Source: Flavobacteriales bacterium (GTDB lineage Bacteria; Bacteroidota; Bacteroidia; Flavobacteriales_G; Salibacteraceae). Taken from it: 33,650 nucleotides of DNA. Each line of letters starts with the position of its first letter. Position 1 is the first letter of the stretch. The DNA lies in the NCBI GenBank assembly GCA_020435995.1, contig JAGQYO010000038.1:1-33650 (forward strand), given 5' to 3'. Position numbers and translations under genes: made by a program. The notes beneath the pieces were generated by a model, which was not told the origin of the DNA, did not search any database, and was given only the letters and a program-made list of their open reading frames with translations. Positions 1 through 9,266 of the stretch are shown one piece after another.

Positions 1-1
1 C

Positions 2-238
2 TTACCTCCCAAATTGTTTTGGGATTTATGGGAGCAAGGAAAAATTACTCGGAATGAACTTAAAAACAAAAAAGTGAAATTCACGCTAAATATCCCATAT
101 CAAGACATATCGGGGAATAGGAAACTGAGGGAAGTCCCTTGCCTAAAAAAAGTAAACGGATCCAAGACCCGTTTACTTGAACAACTATCGGTACAAAAGT
201 CACCTTCGGTTGCCCTTGCCGATACAATGTTATTGTGA
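2..238 (+). CDS. unrecognised reading frame, 5' end off the window
   Basis: The frame is open from the left edge to a TGA at 236-238. The only internal start near the edge is a TTG at 14, so if this is a gene it is probably the 3' part of a longer one. The product is basic and polar (motifs such as WEQGKITRNELKNKKVKF), with no signal peptide or membrane segment, and I recognise no family. A strong hairpin with a leftward T-run lies inside it at 150-178, which is unusual inside a real coding region. It may be a remnant or a chance frame in the decayed left-edge region. Confidence 0.2.
   Translation, partial: LPPKLFWDLWEQGKITRNELKNKKVKFTLNIPYQDISGNRKLREVPCLKKVNGSKTRLLEQLSVQKSPSVALADTMLL
150..178 (-). 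terminator. leftward intrinsic terminator
   Basis: A 10-bp perfect stem (AAGTAAACGG at 150-159 against CCGTTTACTT at 169-178) is extended by two inner pairs around one mismatch, with a CAA loop. Read leftward, the stem is followed directly by a run of seven T (bases 144-150). It lies about 100 bases beyond the stop of the truncated glycosyltransferase on the same strand, so it probably terminated that transcript or a lost neighbour. Confidence 0.55.
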
Positions 239-277
239 AAATTATGTATTATTGATTTGGAAAAGTAAATTGTCCGA

Positions 278-1033
278 TTAATAGGGGGCTAGACCAGGGT
301 CAAAAGTTTGATGACTAAATTGCTTTGTGATAGCGGCTTTGACCAATTTCCAACCAAACCATAAAAAAATTGCAAGAAGCCCCATTAACCATTTGACTAA
401 AACACTTATGCCAGCAAATAAACCAATCGCAACCAGCCATTTTTTACTACGAGTCATTTCGTATTCAGTAAGAGCCCAAAAACTTCCTGTTACAAAAACC
501 AAGAATGCCAAGTCGTTATGGTCAGTTGAGAATTTGCCACAAACCAGTTCATTAATATAGTAGGATGTCGCAATAAGGCATGCGCCATACATTCCGATTT
601 TTGCGTTCGAAACGTTTTTTCCAAGTTTAAAAACTAATAGAGGAAGTAGAGCATGAAGAATAATACTAGGAACTCTTACCGCGATTTCGGAATTACCAAA
701 TATTTTAATGGAAATAGCCATCAACCACAAGAAGAAAGGTTGTTTATGGAGCCAAATATGATTTCCTATCCAGTTTTGATAATCATAAGACAATAGAGGT
801 TGTTGATACAATGTAGGTTTAAAAAAATTAGTACTTAAATTCTTTGCTACAAGAGCATGGTACTGTTCATCCCATAAATTAAGGTAGGGGTCTAGAAGCG
901 CAGCAAATAATCCGATAAAAAAGGAGCCTAAAACTAGAAGGGCAATTGATAGTCTTGGTTTATATTCATATATGATTAAGCAAAGAATAACACATGTGAG
1001 TGATGCAAAAAATAATTCAGTATTCGGAAGCAT
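278..1033 (-). pseudogene. truncated GT39/ArnT-type membrane glycosyltransferase (N-terminal half)
   Basis: This 251-residue frame matches the N-terminal half of family 39 (dolichyl-phosphate-mannose or ArnT-like) glycosyltransferases. It has a double hydrophobic N-terminus, then a luminal loop with the family's acidic pair in DPYLNLWDEQYHALV (about residues 47-61), then further membrane segments. Full-length relatives are usually about 450-600 residues. Here the frame stops soon after SHQTFDPGLAPY and the remaining helices and C-terminal domain are missing. No continuation is visible in the 277 bases to the left edge. These enzymes transfer sugars from polyprenyl-phosphate donors on the outer face of the inner membrane. 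With the broken RhuM gene next to it, I read this as a deletion or rearrangement remnant. A short functional variant is less likely. Confidence 0.65.
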
Positions 1034-1133
1034 TATTTTCTATTGAGTGTTATGATTGTTGCGAATCTAAACCAATATTCGGCTCCACACGATAACAGAT
1101 TCTCCGATTTCTGGTATTATCTACGGAATAAAC

Positions 1134-2152
1134 TCACTTCAAGGCAATGTGAGTCTTATCTTTTAGTCTTTTTATAGCTTCATCAATATCTTCAGCTTTT
1201 TGGCTTTCAAAACTCATACGATCATGATGAAACTGTTCATATTTTTCATTCGCTAGTTTATCTGCCATGGTTTTAGATATTTTTCCGCGTGAAGTAATAT
1301 TTTTTGACCATTGAACTGTAAAAAGGCATTGAGTTTTTCTCGCCAATCTTTCATAAACATTTGTCTATGGTTTTTAGCTTGAAGCTCAGCATAATCCAAA
1401 CATGGTTACAATTCTATTTAAAGAATCTAGCTCTTCTTTATTGAGGTAGTTTTTAGACACGGTTATATCTTGCTTTCGAACTTTATGGCCCGACCAAGTT
1501 GTTAAACCCATATTGTTTTTTAAGGATCAGATCGCTCTGCAATAACTTCGGCTGCGGTATTGCCAGTTGCGGCAAAAATGAGTTTCTTTGAACGATTTGG
1601 AAAAATGCCTGGGTTTCTTCTACCTTGGGCGGGTAATCTACTTCCGAAGAATAAATGGCGGTTATTTTGCGATAAAAACGTTTCTCGTTCGAACGAATAT
1701 CACGTATTTGTTCTAATAACTCATCGAAATAACCTTTGCCAAAATGATTGTCATGGTTTTTAAGTTTTTGGCTGTCGAGCACAAAACCTTTAATGATGAG
1801 TTCTTTGAATTGATGGGTTGCCTAAATTCTAAAATGTGTACCGCGCATGGAGTTTACTCGATACCCAACTGAGATAATCATATCTAAATTATAGAAGTCG
1901 ATTTGGTAGGTTTCACCATCTGTGGCAGTTGTTGCAATTTTTGCAACAACTGAGTTTCTTTCTAGTTCGCCAGTTTCTGTTACGTTTTTGAGATGCCGTG
2001 AAATCCCAATTTTATCGATGCCAAATAGCGCAGCCATTTGATTGATAGTAAGCCATATAGTTTCGTTTTTTAATAATAAATCTACCTTTGAGGCACCATC
2101 GGGATTGGTGTAAAGACGGCAAATTGTTGCCGTGATTTAATTCAATGCTCAT
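1134..2152 (-). pseudogene. RhuM family protein, broken by a nonsense codon and frameshifts
   Basis: Pieces in all three leftward frames line up in order as one RhuM-family protein (named for a Salmonella pathogenicity-island gene, function unclear, common in mobile accessory DNA). From an ATG at 2152 come YTNPDGASKVDLLLKNETIW and INQMAALFGIDKIGISRHLK (a helix-turn-helix-like start), then YNLDMIISVGYRVNSMRGTHF. A TAG at 1822-1824 stands where the family has Trp (RI-stop-ATHQFKELIIKGF). Next come FGKGYFDELLEQIRDIRS, FAATGNTAAEVIAERSDP, NMGLTTWSGHKVRKQD, SKNYLNKEELDSLNRI, MKDWREKLNAFLQFNG and KISKTMADKLANEKYEQF. Frame changes are needed near 2115, 1590, 1525, 1400 and 1300. The family assignment is clear from these blocks. 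The gene is almost certainly dead. Confidence 0.85.
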
Positions 2153-2431
2153 TTTACTTTTTTTACCTTGCTATTGTTGCGCCTGTTTTGCATTTTTTTA
2201 GCCAATTGAAATGCCTTCTCCTTGGAAATTTATTTTTTCAAAAGATTATAGTGTCATCAATAATGCTGTTAAATTACTGTGTGGAACTTTCGCGAATTTT
2301 ATAAAAAATGAAATACTAAATTAATCCATAAATCATTGGTGTGAGTCGCTCATGGTTTAACCTATCATTGTTCAATAAAAAACAAGACGGAGAATTCCAA
2401 TGGCCTTGTTGCTCTTACTTTAGCCAACCTT
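2153..2431. other. gene-free stretch upstream of the symporter
   Basis: No RNA gene, strong hairpin or coding frame that I can support. It is A+T-rich and must contain the promoter of the rightward symporter gene, but I see no exact TAnnTTTG element close to the start. The nearest exact match on that strand, at 2084-2091, lies within the dead RhuM gene and may be chance. Confidence 0.4.
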
Positions 2432-4204
2432 ATGATACTACAAACCCTCGATTGGATCATTATTGCGTGCTACTTCGCGTTGTCGTTGTTTATTGGATTC
2501 TGGTACAGAAAGCAGGCGGGAAAAAGCCTTACAGATTTTTTTCTTGGTGGTCGGAATATGCCCTGGTATGTGGCCGGTATTTCGATGGTTGCTACCACCT
2601 TCGCTGCTGACACCCCGTTATGGGTTACTGAAGTAATTGCCCAGCACGGTATTAGTGGAAACTGGCTTTGGTGGAATATGCTCATCGGGGGAATGCTCAC
2701 CACATTTTTCTTTGCCAAACTCTGGCGCAGAGCCGATATTCTTACCGAGTTGGAGTTTATCGAATTGCGATACGGTGGCGCGCCAGCTCGTTTTTTGAGA
2801 GGGTTTAAGTCGGTGTATATGGGTTTGTTCCTCAACGTCATTATTATAGGATGGGTCAATTTTGCTTTGATGACCATATTGTCGGTATTTTTTGATATTC
2901 CGTTTTACGACAACACCATTCCCTTCTATGAAAACCAAGTACTCTGGTATGTAGGTGGAGCCATGCTAATAACGGCGTTTTATAGTTTACTTTCGGGCCT
3001 CAAAGGTGTGGCTATGACGGATACCATTCAGTTTATAATTGCCATGGGAGGATGTATCATCATGGCCATCTTGGTATTAAATGCCCCCGAAGTAGGTGGA
3101 ATTACTGGATTGAAAGAAAAATTACCAGCGTGGAGATTCGACTTTTTTCCGAATTTGGATACCGGTGGAGGAATAGTTGAAAAAATAGGTACATACAGCA
3201 TTACGGTTGGGGCCTTTTTGACATTTGGAATGGTGCAGTGGTGGGCCAGTTGGTACCCAGGAGCCGAACCCGGCGGTGGAGGATATGTTGCTCAAAGAAT
3301 GATGAGTACCCGAAGCGAAAAGGAATCTTTGTGGGCCACTTTGTTTTTTCAAATTGCGCATTATTGTTTGCGCCCATGGCCCTGGATTATTGTAGGGCTA
3401 TGTGCCTTGGTGCTGTATCCCGATTTGCAACCCGAGCAAGCTGGGCAAGGCTTTGTATTGGTTATGCGCGATTACCTTCCTACTGGCATAAAAGGGCTTC
3501 TACTTGTGGCTTTTCTTTCGGCTTATATGAGTACCATTTCTACCCAGTTGAACTGGGGGGCAAGCTTTTTAACCAATGATTTGTACAAACGATTTATCAA
3601 GCCAGAGGAAAAATTTGAGTCAGAAGAAAAGGCTCAGGATAATTATGTAAAGGCAGCCCGAGCATTTACTGTTTTGATCATGGTGGTAGCTTTTTTTGTT
3701 ACAACTCAGATCAGCACCATTGATGCCGCTGCTAAGTTTTTAATACAAGCTGGAGCGGGCTTGGGCATGGTATTAATTCTTCGATGGTATTGGTGGCGAA
3801 TAAATGCTTGGAGCGAAATTTCGGCATCCTTGGCACCCATGCTGGGTTACGCATTTGCCAATTATTACTTGCATCTTGATTTTCCAGGCAATTTTTTGAT
3901 CACCGTTGCATTTACCACTGTAGTATGGCTTGTAGTCACCTTTGCAACCAAACCAGAGTCAACAGCGACATTGGAGGTGTTTTATAAGCGTGTTCGTCCG
4001 CCTGGATGGTGGGGTGTATTTAAAAACAGCACCGTTACCCAATCTGTTTCTGGTTTGGTGGTCTCGTGGTTAGCTGCGATTGTGATGACTTATTCCATTT
4101 TGTTTTTTATGGGTTACCTCATTTTTGGAAATACAATGCTTTGTGTGTTGTGGCTCGCGGTGGCAGTCGTTTCACTTTTTGTTTTGGCAAAAAGTATGAA
4201 GTAA
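2432..4204 (+). CDS. sodium:solute symporter (SSS family)
   Basis: A 590-residue polytopic membrane protein of the sodium/solute symporter family. It begins with a hydrophobic helix (LDWIIIACYFALSLFIGFWY), followed by the family's early motif TDFFLGGRNMPWYVAGISM, where the unwound first core helix contributes to sodium binding. About 13-14 hydrophobic segments follow, with a conserved block around QWWASWYPGAEPGGGGYVAQ and LLLVAFLSAYMSTISTQLNW. It would use the sodium gradient to import a small organic solute. The substrate (sugar, sialic acid, amino acid or other) cannot be read from the sequence. The ATG at 2432 is the only ATG in frame after the stop at 2342-2344. It converges on the histidine kinase gene with only five bases between stops, leaving no room for a separate terminator. 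Confidence 0.9.
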   Translation: MILQTLDWIIIACYFALSLFIGFWYRKQAGKSLTDFFLGGRNMPWYVAGISMVATTFAADTPLWVTEVIAQHGISGNWLWWNMLIGGMLTTFFFAKLWRRADILTELEFIELRYGGAPARFLRGFKSVYMGLFLNVIIIGWVNFALMTILSVFFDIPFYDNTIPFYENQVLWYVGGAMLITAFYSLLSGLKGVAMTDTIQFIIAMGGCIIMAILVLNAPEVGGITGLKEKLPAWRFDFFPNLDTGGGIVEKIGTYSITVGAFLTFGMVQWWASWYPGAEPGGGGYVAQRMMSTRSEKESLWATLFFQIAHYCLRPWPWIIVGLCALVLYPDLQPEQAGQGFVLVMRDYLPTGIKGLLLVAFLSAYMSTISTQLNWGASFLTNDLYKRFIKPEEKFESEEKAQDNYVKAARAFTVLIMVVAFFVTTQISTIDAAAKFLIQAGAGLGMVLILRWYWWRINAWSEISASLAPMLGYAFANYYLHLDFPGNFLITVAFTTVVWLVVTFATKPESTATLEVFYKRVRPPGWWGVFKNSTVTQSVSGLVVSWLAAIVMTYSILFFMGYLIFGNTMLCVLWLAVAVVSLFVLAKSMK

Positions 4205-4209
4205 TGCAA

Positions 4210-5865
4210 CTAAAGGTGGGTAAGCATTTTTTGCATAAGATCGCTTAGATCAATAGGCTTGGAAATAAAATCATTAATTCCTGATTTTACATATTTTTCT
4301 TTTTGAAGCACCTCTACCGAGGTAGCTGAGATGGCCAATACGGGCAACTCTTTTGCGCTGTATTTCTTCCGAATCTTCATAGTAGCTTCAAAACCATCCA
4401 TTTCAGGCATTTGTAAATCCATCAGAATGAGATCGTATTTTTTTGCCTCTAATTTTTCCAAAGCAATTTTGCCATTCTCGGCGTGTTCCAACCCTGGAAA
4501 TGTTTTTTCAAGGTATTTTGATATGATCAAGCGGTTTATTCTATTGTCATCAACAAGGAGAATTTTCTTTGACTTCACTTCCAAGATGCTAGGTGTGATT
4601 TCACTAGCTTTAAGTTTCGTTTGGCCAATCTTTAATTGAAGGGTAAATGAAAAAGTACTTCCCTTATTCGGTTTTGATACCAGATGAATTTCACCATGGA
4701 ATAGTTCTACCAGTTTTTTGGTAATGGTGAGCCCAAGACCTGTTCCGGCCATCTCTTCATTTGTATGGTTTCGACCACCTACAAATCGCTCAAAAATAAA
4801 TTCCTGTTTTTCTTCTGGAATACCAATCCCAGAGTCTTTCACGCTAAATTTTACCTCTGCATACTCTTCGCTAATTGAGAGCATGCCAATTTGCAATTTG
4901 ACATATCCGTCAGGGGTAAACTTAATGGCATTGTTGATCAGGTTAAATGCGATTTGGCTTAGCCTTGTGCGATCACTTTCGATATAATCGGGCAATCGGT
5001 CATCAAATTCAAAAAGAAGTTCAAGGTTTTTGGCGTGGGCTATAGGCGTCAACGTATCTACTATTTTTTGAAAATGAGCCTTAAAGGCGAACTCCTTATT
5101 TTGGAGTATCAGGTTATCCGATTCCATTTTTCCGAAATCCAAAATGTCATTTACCAAGGAGTGTAAATTCTCTGCAGAAAACTTAATAAGTTGAAGGTTG
5201 TGGTTTTTATCCCTTGGAGTAGTAATTTCAGGTTGTAATTGAACCAAACCAATAATGGCATTGATGGGGGTGCGAATCTCATTGCTTAAAAAACTGATAA
5301 AATCTGATCGTGCATTTATCGCTCTTTTGGCGACAGCCACGGCATGGGTTAACTCCAAATTTTTGGATTCTAACTCGCGTTTGTTTTGAAAAAATTGTAG
5401 TGCGAAATAAGAAATTAATATGGCAAACAGACAGGAAATGATGCCGAGAATACTGATCAAAACCCATCGGAACTTTAGCGCGTTGCTGATGTCACTAAGA
5501 TCTTGACGGATGAGCTGAATACGTTTATTGATGACTACTGTAGTTTTAAAAAACAGGGTGGGATTGCTTGTTGCACCAATATCAGACAGAAAAGCGTCTA
5601 ACTCGCGGTCTGGCTCAAGGTCGTTGAGGCTATTGGCCAATTGATAATCGGCCAAAATACTTTTTTGATCTATTTGATCGAGGTAGGTAACGTCGTCAAC
5701 TATTTTGCTTAATTCGAGATTAACTTGGTTTAAAAGGCTGATAGATGCAACATACTTTTCTACCTTATTCTGAAGTTGAACCACGTCCGCAACCACAAAA
5801 ATTACCGCGATAATAAATCCGGTGGACAACAAAGGGAAGAACCAGAGTTTATTGTTTCTCTTCAT
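4210..5865 (-). CDS. membrane hybrid histidine kinase with Asn in place of the H-box His
   Basis: A 551-residue hybrid sensor kinase. It has a membrane helix at about residues 10-28, an extracytoplasmic sensor of about 100 residues, a second helix at about 133-158, a short coiled linker, a dimerisation/phospho-acceptor segment at about 185-250, an ATPase domain at about 290-410 and a receiver at about 434-550. The ATPase has its N box (NLINNAIKF), G1 (DSGIGIP), F box (FERF) and G2 (GTGLGL). The receiver keeps D439/D440, the phospho-acceptor D483 (LMDLQMP) and K536. The H box reads FLSNEIRTP, so residue 195 (codon AAT, plus-strand 5281-5283) is Asn where the family has the phosphorylated His. 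The domain calls are secure. Normal autophosphorylation is doubtful. No response-regulator gene is adjacent. Confidence 0.92.
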   Translation of the reverse strand: MKRNNKLWFFPLLSTGFIIAVIFVVADVVQLQNKVEKYVASISLLNQVNLELSKIVDDVTYLDQIDQKSILADYQLANSLNDLEPDRELDAFLSDIGATSNPTLFFKTTVVINKRIQLIRQDLSDISNALKFRWVLISILGIISCLFAILISYFALQFFQNKRELESKNLELTHAVAVAKRAINARSDFISFLSNEIRTPINAIIGLVQLQPEITTPRDKNHNLQLIKFSAENLHSLVNDILDFGKMESDNLILQNKEFAFKAHFQKIVDTLTPIAHAKNLELLFEFDDRLPDYIESDRTRLSQIAFNLINNAIKFTPDGYVKLQIGMLSISEEYAEVKFSVKDSGIGIPEEKQEFIFERFVGGRNHTNEEMAGTGLGLTITKKLVELFHGEIHLVSKPNKGSTFSFTLQLKIGQTKLKASEITPSILEVKSKKILLVDDNRINRLIISKYLEKTFPGLEHAENGKIALEKLEAKKYDLILMDLQMPEMDGFEATMKIRKKYSAKELPVLAISATSVEVLQKEKYVKSGINDFISKPIDLSDLMQKMLTHL

Positions 5866-5938
5866 GTATAACGCGCATCACTCGGTGTGGACTAAAATAG
5901 CATTATATCGATGACAAAAACACATGAAATGAAAATAA

Positions 5939-5967
5939 AAAGGCCTTGATAAAATACCAAGGCCTTT
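5939..5967 (-). terminator. strong leftward terminator of the ccm operon
   Basis: A perfect 10-bp stem (AAAGGCCTTG at 5939-5948 and CAAGGCCTTT at 5958-5967) with a 9-base loop. Read leftward it is followed by TTTTATTTTC. It lies 11 bases after the stop of the MuiA-like gene, closing the long leftward operon. Confidence 0.85.
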
Positions 5968-5978
5968 GTGAAAATCTG

Positions 5979-7592
5979 CTAAAGGTTTATCCGCCGGTCT
6001 TTGGGATACTCCACTGAGTATTTGAATTTGATTAACTCGCTTTTACCTGGTTTTAAACTCACGTTCCACAAGAGTTTACCTGTGTTAACGTCATATTTAG
6101 CCTTGTCACTTTCGAGCAGTTCAACCGTAATGTTGTTATCTGAAGATACGGGTATTTGATCCACTACTTCGATGACGGCATCAATATTTCTGTTGTTCAC
6201 AATGGTGATTCCAATGCCAATACTTTCTTTTTTGGTACTTCCAAATGAGCGTGTTTTGCAAAAATCTTCGAGTCTTTCTCTTTTTACAATCAACCCACGG
6301 TCTATGCCTAAAGAAATATCTAGGGTATCGGTTGCCGAGTTCATGTTTATTACTGTGTTTCCTACGTAAGTGTTTTCAAAGAATATATTGGCTTGGCCGG
6401 GTAAGAAATTGTATTTGTACCAATTTGCTGCGCGTGCCAATAAAAAGGCTTGGCTGCTCGATTTAGGTGCGATAAAATAAGTGTAATCGGCAGGTATTTC
6501 ATATTCGGCAACATTTACAGAGTGGTGTTTTCCATCACTAGGAACATTATAAGGCACTTTGATTGAAAAGCTGGTAGACGTTTGATGGTTGACAGCAGCA
6601 ATGAGAGGCGCTTGAAAATTCACGCCTCCAGCCGCTTCATCGTCCGACTCTGCTTTATCGGCGGATATAGCTTCGGCAGTGCTCATTTTTGACATTCGAT
6701 TGGAGTAGGAGTAATTCTGAACTTGAACGTCGGCAATAAACTGCAACCTCCAAGGTGCAAAGGTGGGCTTAGCAATACTGCTCAATGGCGCCGCAGAAGA
6801 TAAAGTGAGGTTAATGTTCTCCCAATCTTGTCCTGTACTTTGGTACACCTTGGCATTATAAGATAATTTGAGAGGTTCGGTAACCGAAGAAGCTCTTATA
6901 TCATACACCGGATACCATCCCGCATTGTTGATGGTGTAAGAAAATTCAAAATTGGCATTGCTTGTTTTTTTGGCATCGATTTCAACAACAATTTCTCCCT
7001 TTCTGATCCCTCCATTTCGCAATTCGCTTATTTGTCTTCTTAGAGCTGTGATGCGCTCGTTATGCCATTTTTGTTTCTTTTGAATAGAACTCAATTCATC
7101 AAAAATGTTGTTCATTCTACTTCTGAAAAAATTGGCTCGTTTTACCAAATCATCGGTGCTGTTGCTGCCTTCGGCACTAGTTACTATTTTGTTTTTTAGG
7201 AGGAGGTCTTTTTCCTCGGTATAAAGCCAAATTTGGTTGTTTAAATCGGTCAAATTTTCGGTTAATAGCTTTACTGAATCTTCTAAGATTTTCACTTTAG
7301 GCGATTGCTCCTTATTGCTAAGATGATCGAGTCGATAGGTAACGGAGAGAATCATTAAGTCGCCATTGCCGCCAACTTGAATTGAATTGGCATTGATTCC
7401 CTGTGGTAAGTCTGTAAACACCAAAAACTGGCGGCCTGCCGTAATTGATTTTTTTGCTGTATGGAAGATTTGCGCGCCTTGGGTGAAGAGGGTTACATTG
7501 TCAATTTTACTGTCAATTCTAGTTTCTTTTTCGACGCTTTTTGCCGATAAAAAGACCAAAATAAATGAGAGGATACAAGCTATTTTTTTCAT
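5979..7592 (-). CDS. MuiA family protein (DUF4140/DUF4139), exported
   Basis: A 537-residue protein of the mucoidy-inhibitor MuiA family, with an N-terminal DUF4140-type domain and C-terminal DUF4139. The start is set at the ATG at 7592 because the protein then begins with a good signal peptide (MKKIACILSFILVFLSAKS); a longer frame upstream would bury it. After the signal come the typical SKIDNVTLFTQGAQI opening, a coiled-coil stretch (about residues 100-200, KILEDSVKLLTENLTDLNNQ), and the beta-rich C-terminal half with NNAGWYPVYDIRASS, TGQDWENINLTLSSAAP and a final immunoglobulin-like LKPGKSELIKFKYSVEYP. The molecular function of the family is not established. It is last in the ccm operon, 46 bases after maf and just before the terminator. 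Confidence 0.85.
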   Translation of the reverse strand: MKKIACILSFILVFLSAKSVEKETRIDSKIDNVTLFTQGAQIFHTAKKSITAGRQFLVFTDLPQGINANSIQVGGNGDLMILSVTYRLDHLSNKEQSPKVKILEDSVKLLTENLTDLNNQIWLYTEEKDLLLKNKIVTSAEGSNSTDDLVKRANFFRSRMNNIFDELSSIQKKQKWHNERITALRRQISELRNGGIRKGEIVVEIDAKKTSNANFEFSYTINNAGWYPVYDIRASSVTEPLKLSYNAKVYQSTGQDWENINLTLSSAAPLSSIAKPTFAPWRLQFIADVQVQNYSYSNRMSKMSTAEAISADKAESDDEAAGGVNFQAPLIAAVNHQTSTSFSIKVPYNVPSDGKHHSVNVAEYEIPADYTYFIAPKSSSQAFLLARAANWYKYNFLPGQANIFFENTYVGNTVINMNSATDTLDISLGIDRGLIVKRERLEDFCKTRSFGSTKKESIGIGITIVNNRNIDAVIEVVDQIPVSSDNNITVELLESDKAKYDVNTGKLLWNVSLKPGKSELIKFKYSVEYPKDRRINL

Positions 7593-7638
7593 AATAATAT
7601 TTTTAGACGATGGCCGCGGCAAGCCAAAAATGATGCCA

Positions 7639-8223
7639 TCATTTGCTAACCGTTTTGAGTTGTTCATAAAGCCGTTGGACTGGAAGACCCATTACATTGT
7701 AATATGAACCCTTTATAGACGTAACCCCAATTTTTCCAATCCACTCCTGAATGCCATAAGCACCTGCTTTGTCCATCGGTTTGAACTGACTCACGTAATA
7801 ATGAATTTCTTCTAAGCTAAGTGGCTTAAAAGTAACTTCCGTAATTTCATGAAAAGTAGAAATTACATGTTTGTGGCATATAGTAACAGCCGAAATTACT
7901 TGGTGTGTGTCGCCAGAAAGTGTTTGAAGCATGTTGATGGCTTCTACTTCCGATACTGGTTTCCCCAATATCACTTGCTTATGTACTACAATGGTATCTG
8001 AAGTGATCAGAAGGTCTTTTTTTAAAATGTGTTTTTGACCTTCCTTCGCTTTGAGTTCGGATAAATATTCTGCAATTTGAATAGGGGATAACCCTGCATC
8101 ATAAACTTCCTCAACGTCGATGTTTAGAACTTCAAATTTTGGAATCAGCTCACCTAATAATTCTTTTCTACGGGGAGATTTTGAACCTAGATAAACTTTT
8201 ATTCCTTGCAGGTTTTTGAGCAT
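7639..8223 (-). CDS. maf: Maf family nucleoside triphosphate pyrophosphatase
   Basis: A 194-residue Maf protein, the usual length. Family motifs are LGSKSPRRKELL near the N-terminus (nucleotide and metal binding), LLITSDTIVVHKQVILGKP in the middle (the catalytic Asp is in SDT), SGDTHQVISAVTI, and DKAGAYGIQEWIG near the C-terminus. Maf proteins hydrolyse non-canonical or canonical NTPs to NMP and pyrophosphate and are proposed to clean the nucleotide pool or restrain septation. The ATG at 8223 shares one base with the TGA of the prenyltransferase gene (TGATG), indicating translational coupling; a GTG one codon upstream is possible. Cytoplasmic. Confidence 0.93.
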   Translation of the reverse strand: MLKNLQGIKVYLGSKSPRRKELLGELIPKFEVLNIDVEEVYDAGLSPIQIAEYLSELKAKEGQKHILKKDLLITSDTIVVHKQVILGKPVSEVEAINMLQTLSGDTHQVISAVTICHKHVISTFHEITEVTFKPLSLEEIHYYVSQFKPMDKAGAYGIQEWIGKIGVTSIKGSYYNVMGLPVQRLYEQLKTVSK

Positions 8224-9266
8224 CACATCTGGTATGTGAGGATGTAATACACAATGAGGGTGTATCCAATTCCCACAAGCGTAGCCAGTTTATTCATCTG
8301 AGCCGGAAAGTAAAATTGGGCATCCGTTCGGGCTCTGGCCGTTAGGTAAAATGTAAGAAGAAGGACAGGCCCTAACAAGAACAAGATGTACATTAAGGTC
8401 AACCTATCGGGAAGTAAATAATGCTGGATGGCCAAGGCACCGAGTATGGTAATGATATATAATGAATTAACCAATCTTACAGAAAATTTGTTGCCCATCA
8501 CAATCGGTACGGTTTGGCACTTATATGCCATATCTCCTTTTTGATCCACAATGTCTTTGGTAATTTCTCTGGCCAACGTGAGTAAGAAGGCGAAGCCTGC
8601 AAATCCCATACACCAGAACAGAATCGAATAAATAAGCCCCTGAAATTGCTCATAAGCTTGGGGGTTGTTTTCTAAAAAACCTCTAGAAGTTTCAACTAAG
8701 GGTGGGATTTCGTAAATGGCAATTGACAATGGAATGAGTGCGGTAACAAAAGCAATAGAAACATTTCCCCACACAAAGCGCCTTTTTAAATCAGTTGAGT
8801 AAAACCACAAGATAATGATACAAATAACCTGAATAAGCGCAAATTCAATGCTGCCCGCACGCCAAGCCACATACCCAGCAAGTAAAACCGAAAAGCCATT
8901 CATAATGACATGGGAAGCCATAGCCACTCTACGTTTTATATAACGACCAATCACCATTTTATCAGGTTTATTAATCCGATCAATTTTTAAATCAAAATAG
9001 TCGTTGATAATGTTTCCTGCGGCAGCCAGAAGCAAGAAGCTCAAAACGAGAAGGGAAAAATCCAAATGGGTTAATTGAAGTTCAAATAGTTTTTCATGGT
9101 TTTGTGCTACTTGTTGGCCATTTATATTGAGCACTTGTTGGAAACGGTAAGGGACTTTTTCTAAAAGTGGAATGAGCACGGCATAGCGAATACCGTACAT
9201 TGTAAAAACCCCAATAACAAGATTTTGGATTCGAATTGCTTTAAAAAATGCTGAAATAGGGTTCAT
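8223..9266 (-). CDS. UbiA-type prenyltransferase
   Basis: A 347-residue integral membrane protein of the UbiA superfamily. The first aspartate motif is NIINDYFDLKIDRINKPDK and the second is REITKDIVDQKGDMAYKCQT. About eight or nine hydrophobic helices surround them. UbiA enzymes move a prenyl chain from its diphosphate to an aromatic or glycerol-phosphate acceptor. Bacteroidota homologues are often labelled geranylgeranylglycerol-phosphate geranylgeranyltransferase, but the acceptor cannot be decided here and a quinone-related role is also possible. The start is the ATG at 9266, which overlaps the TAA of the KdsC gene by one base. A TTG two codons upstream is the only rival. Confidence 0.88.
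   Translation of the reverse strand: MNPISAFFKAIRIQNLVIGVFTMYGIRYAVLIPLLEKVPYRFQQVLNINGQQVAQNHEKLFELQLTHLDFSLLVLSFLLLAAAGNIINDYFDLKIDRINKPDKMVIGRYIKRRVAMASHVIMNGFSVLLAGYVAWRAGSIEFALIQVICIIILWFYSTDLKRRFVWGNVSIAFVTALIPLSIAIYEIPPLVETSRGFLENNPQAYEQFQGLIYSILFWCMGFAGFAFLLTLAREITKDIVDQKGDMAYKCQTVPIVMGNKFSVRLVNSLYIITILGALAIQHYLLPDRLTLMYILFLLGPVLLLTFYLTARARTDAQFYFPAQMNKLATLVGIGYTLIVYYILTYQM

Noticed and set aside
2341-2610. A rightward 89-residue frame starting at GTG 2341
   Set aside because: It overlaps the start of the symporter in another frame, has no recognisable protein features, and the symporter frame is clearly the coding one.
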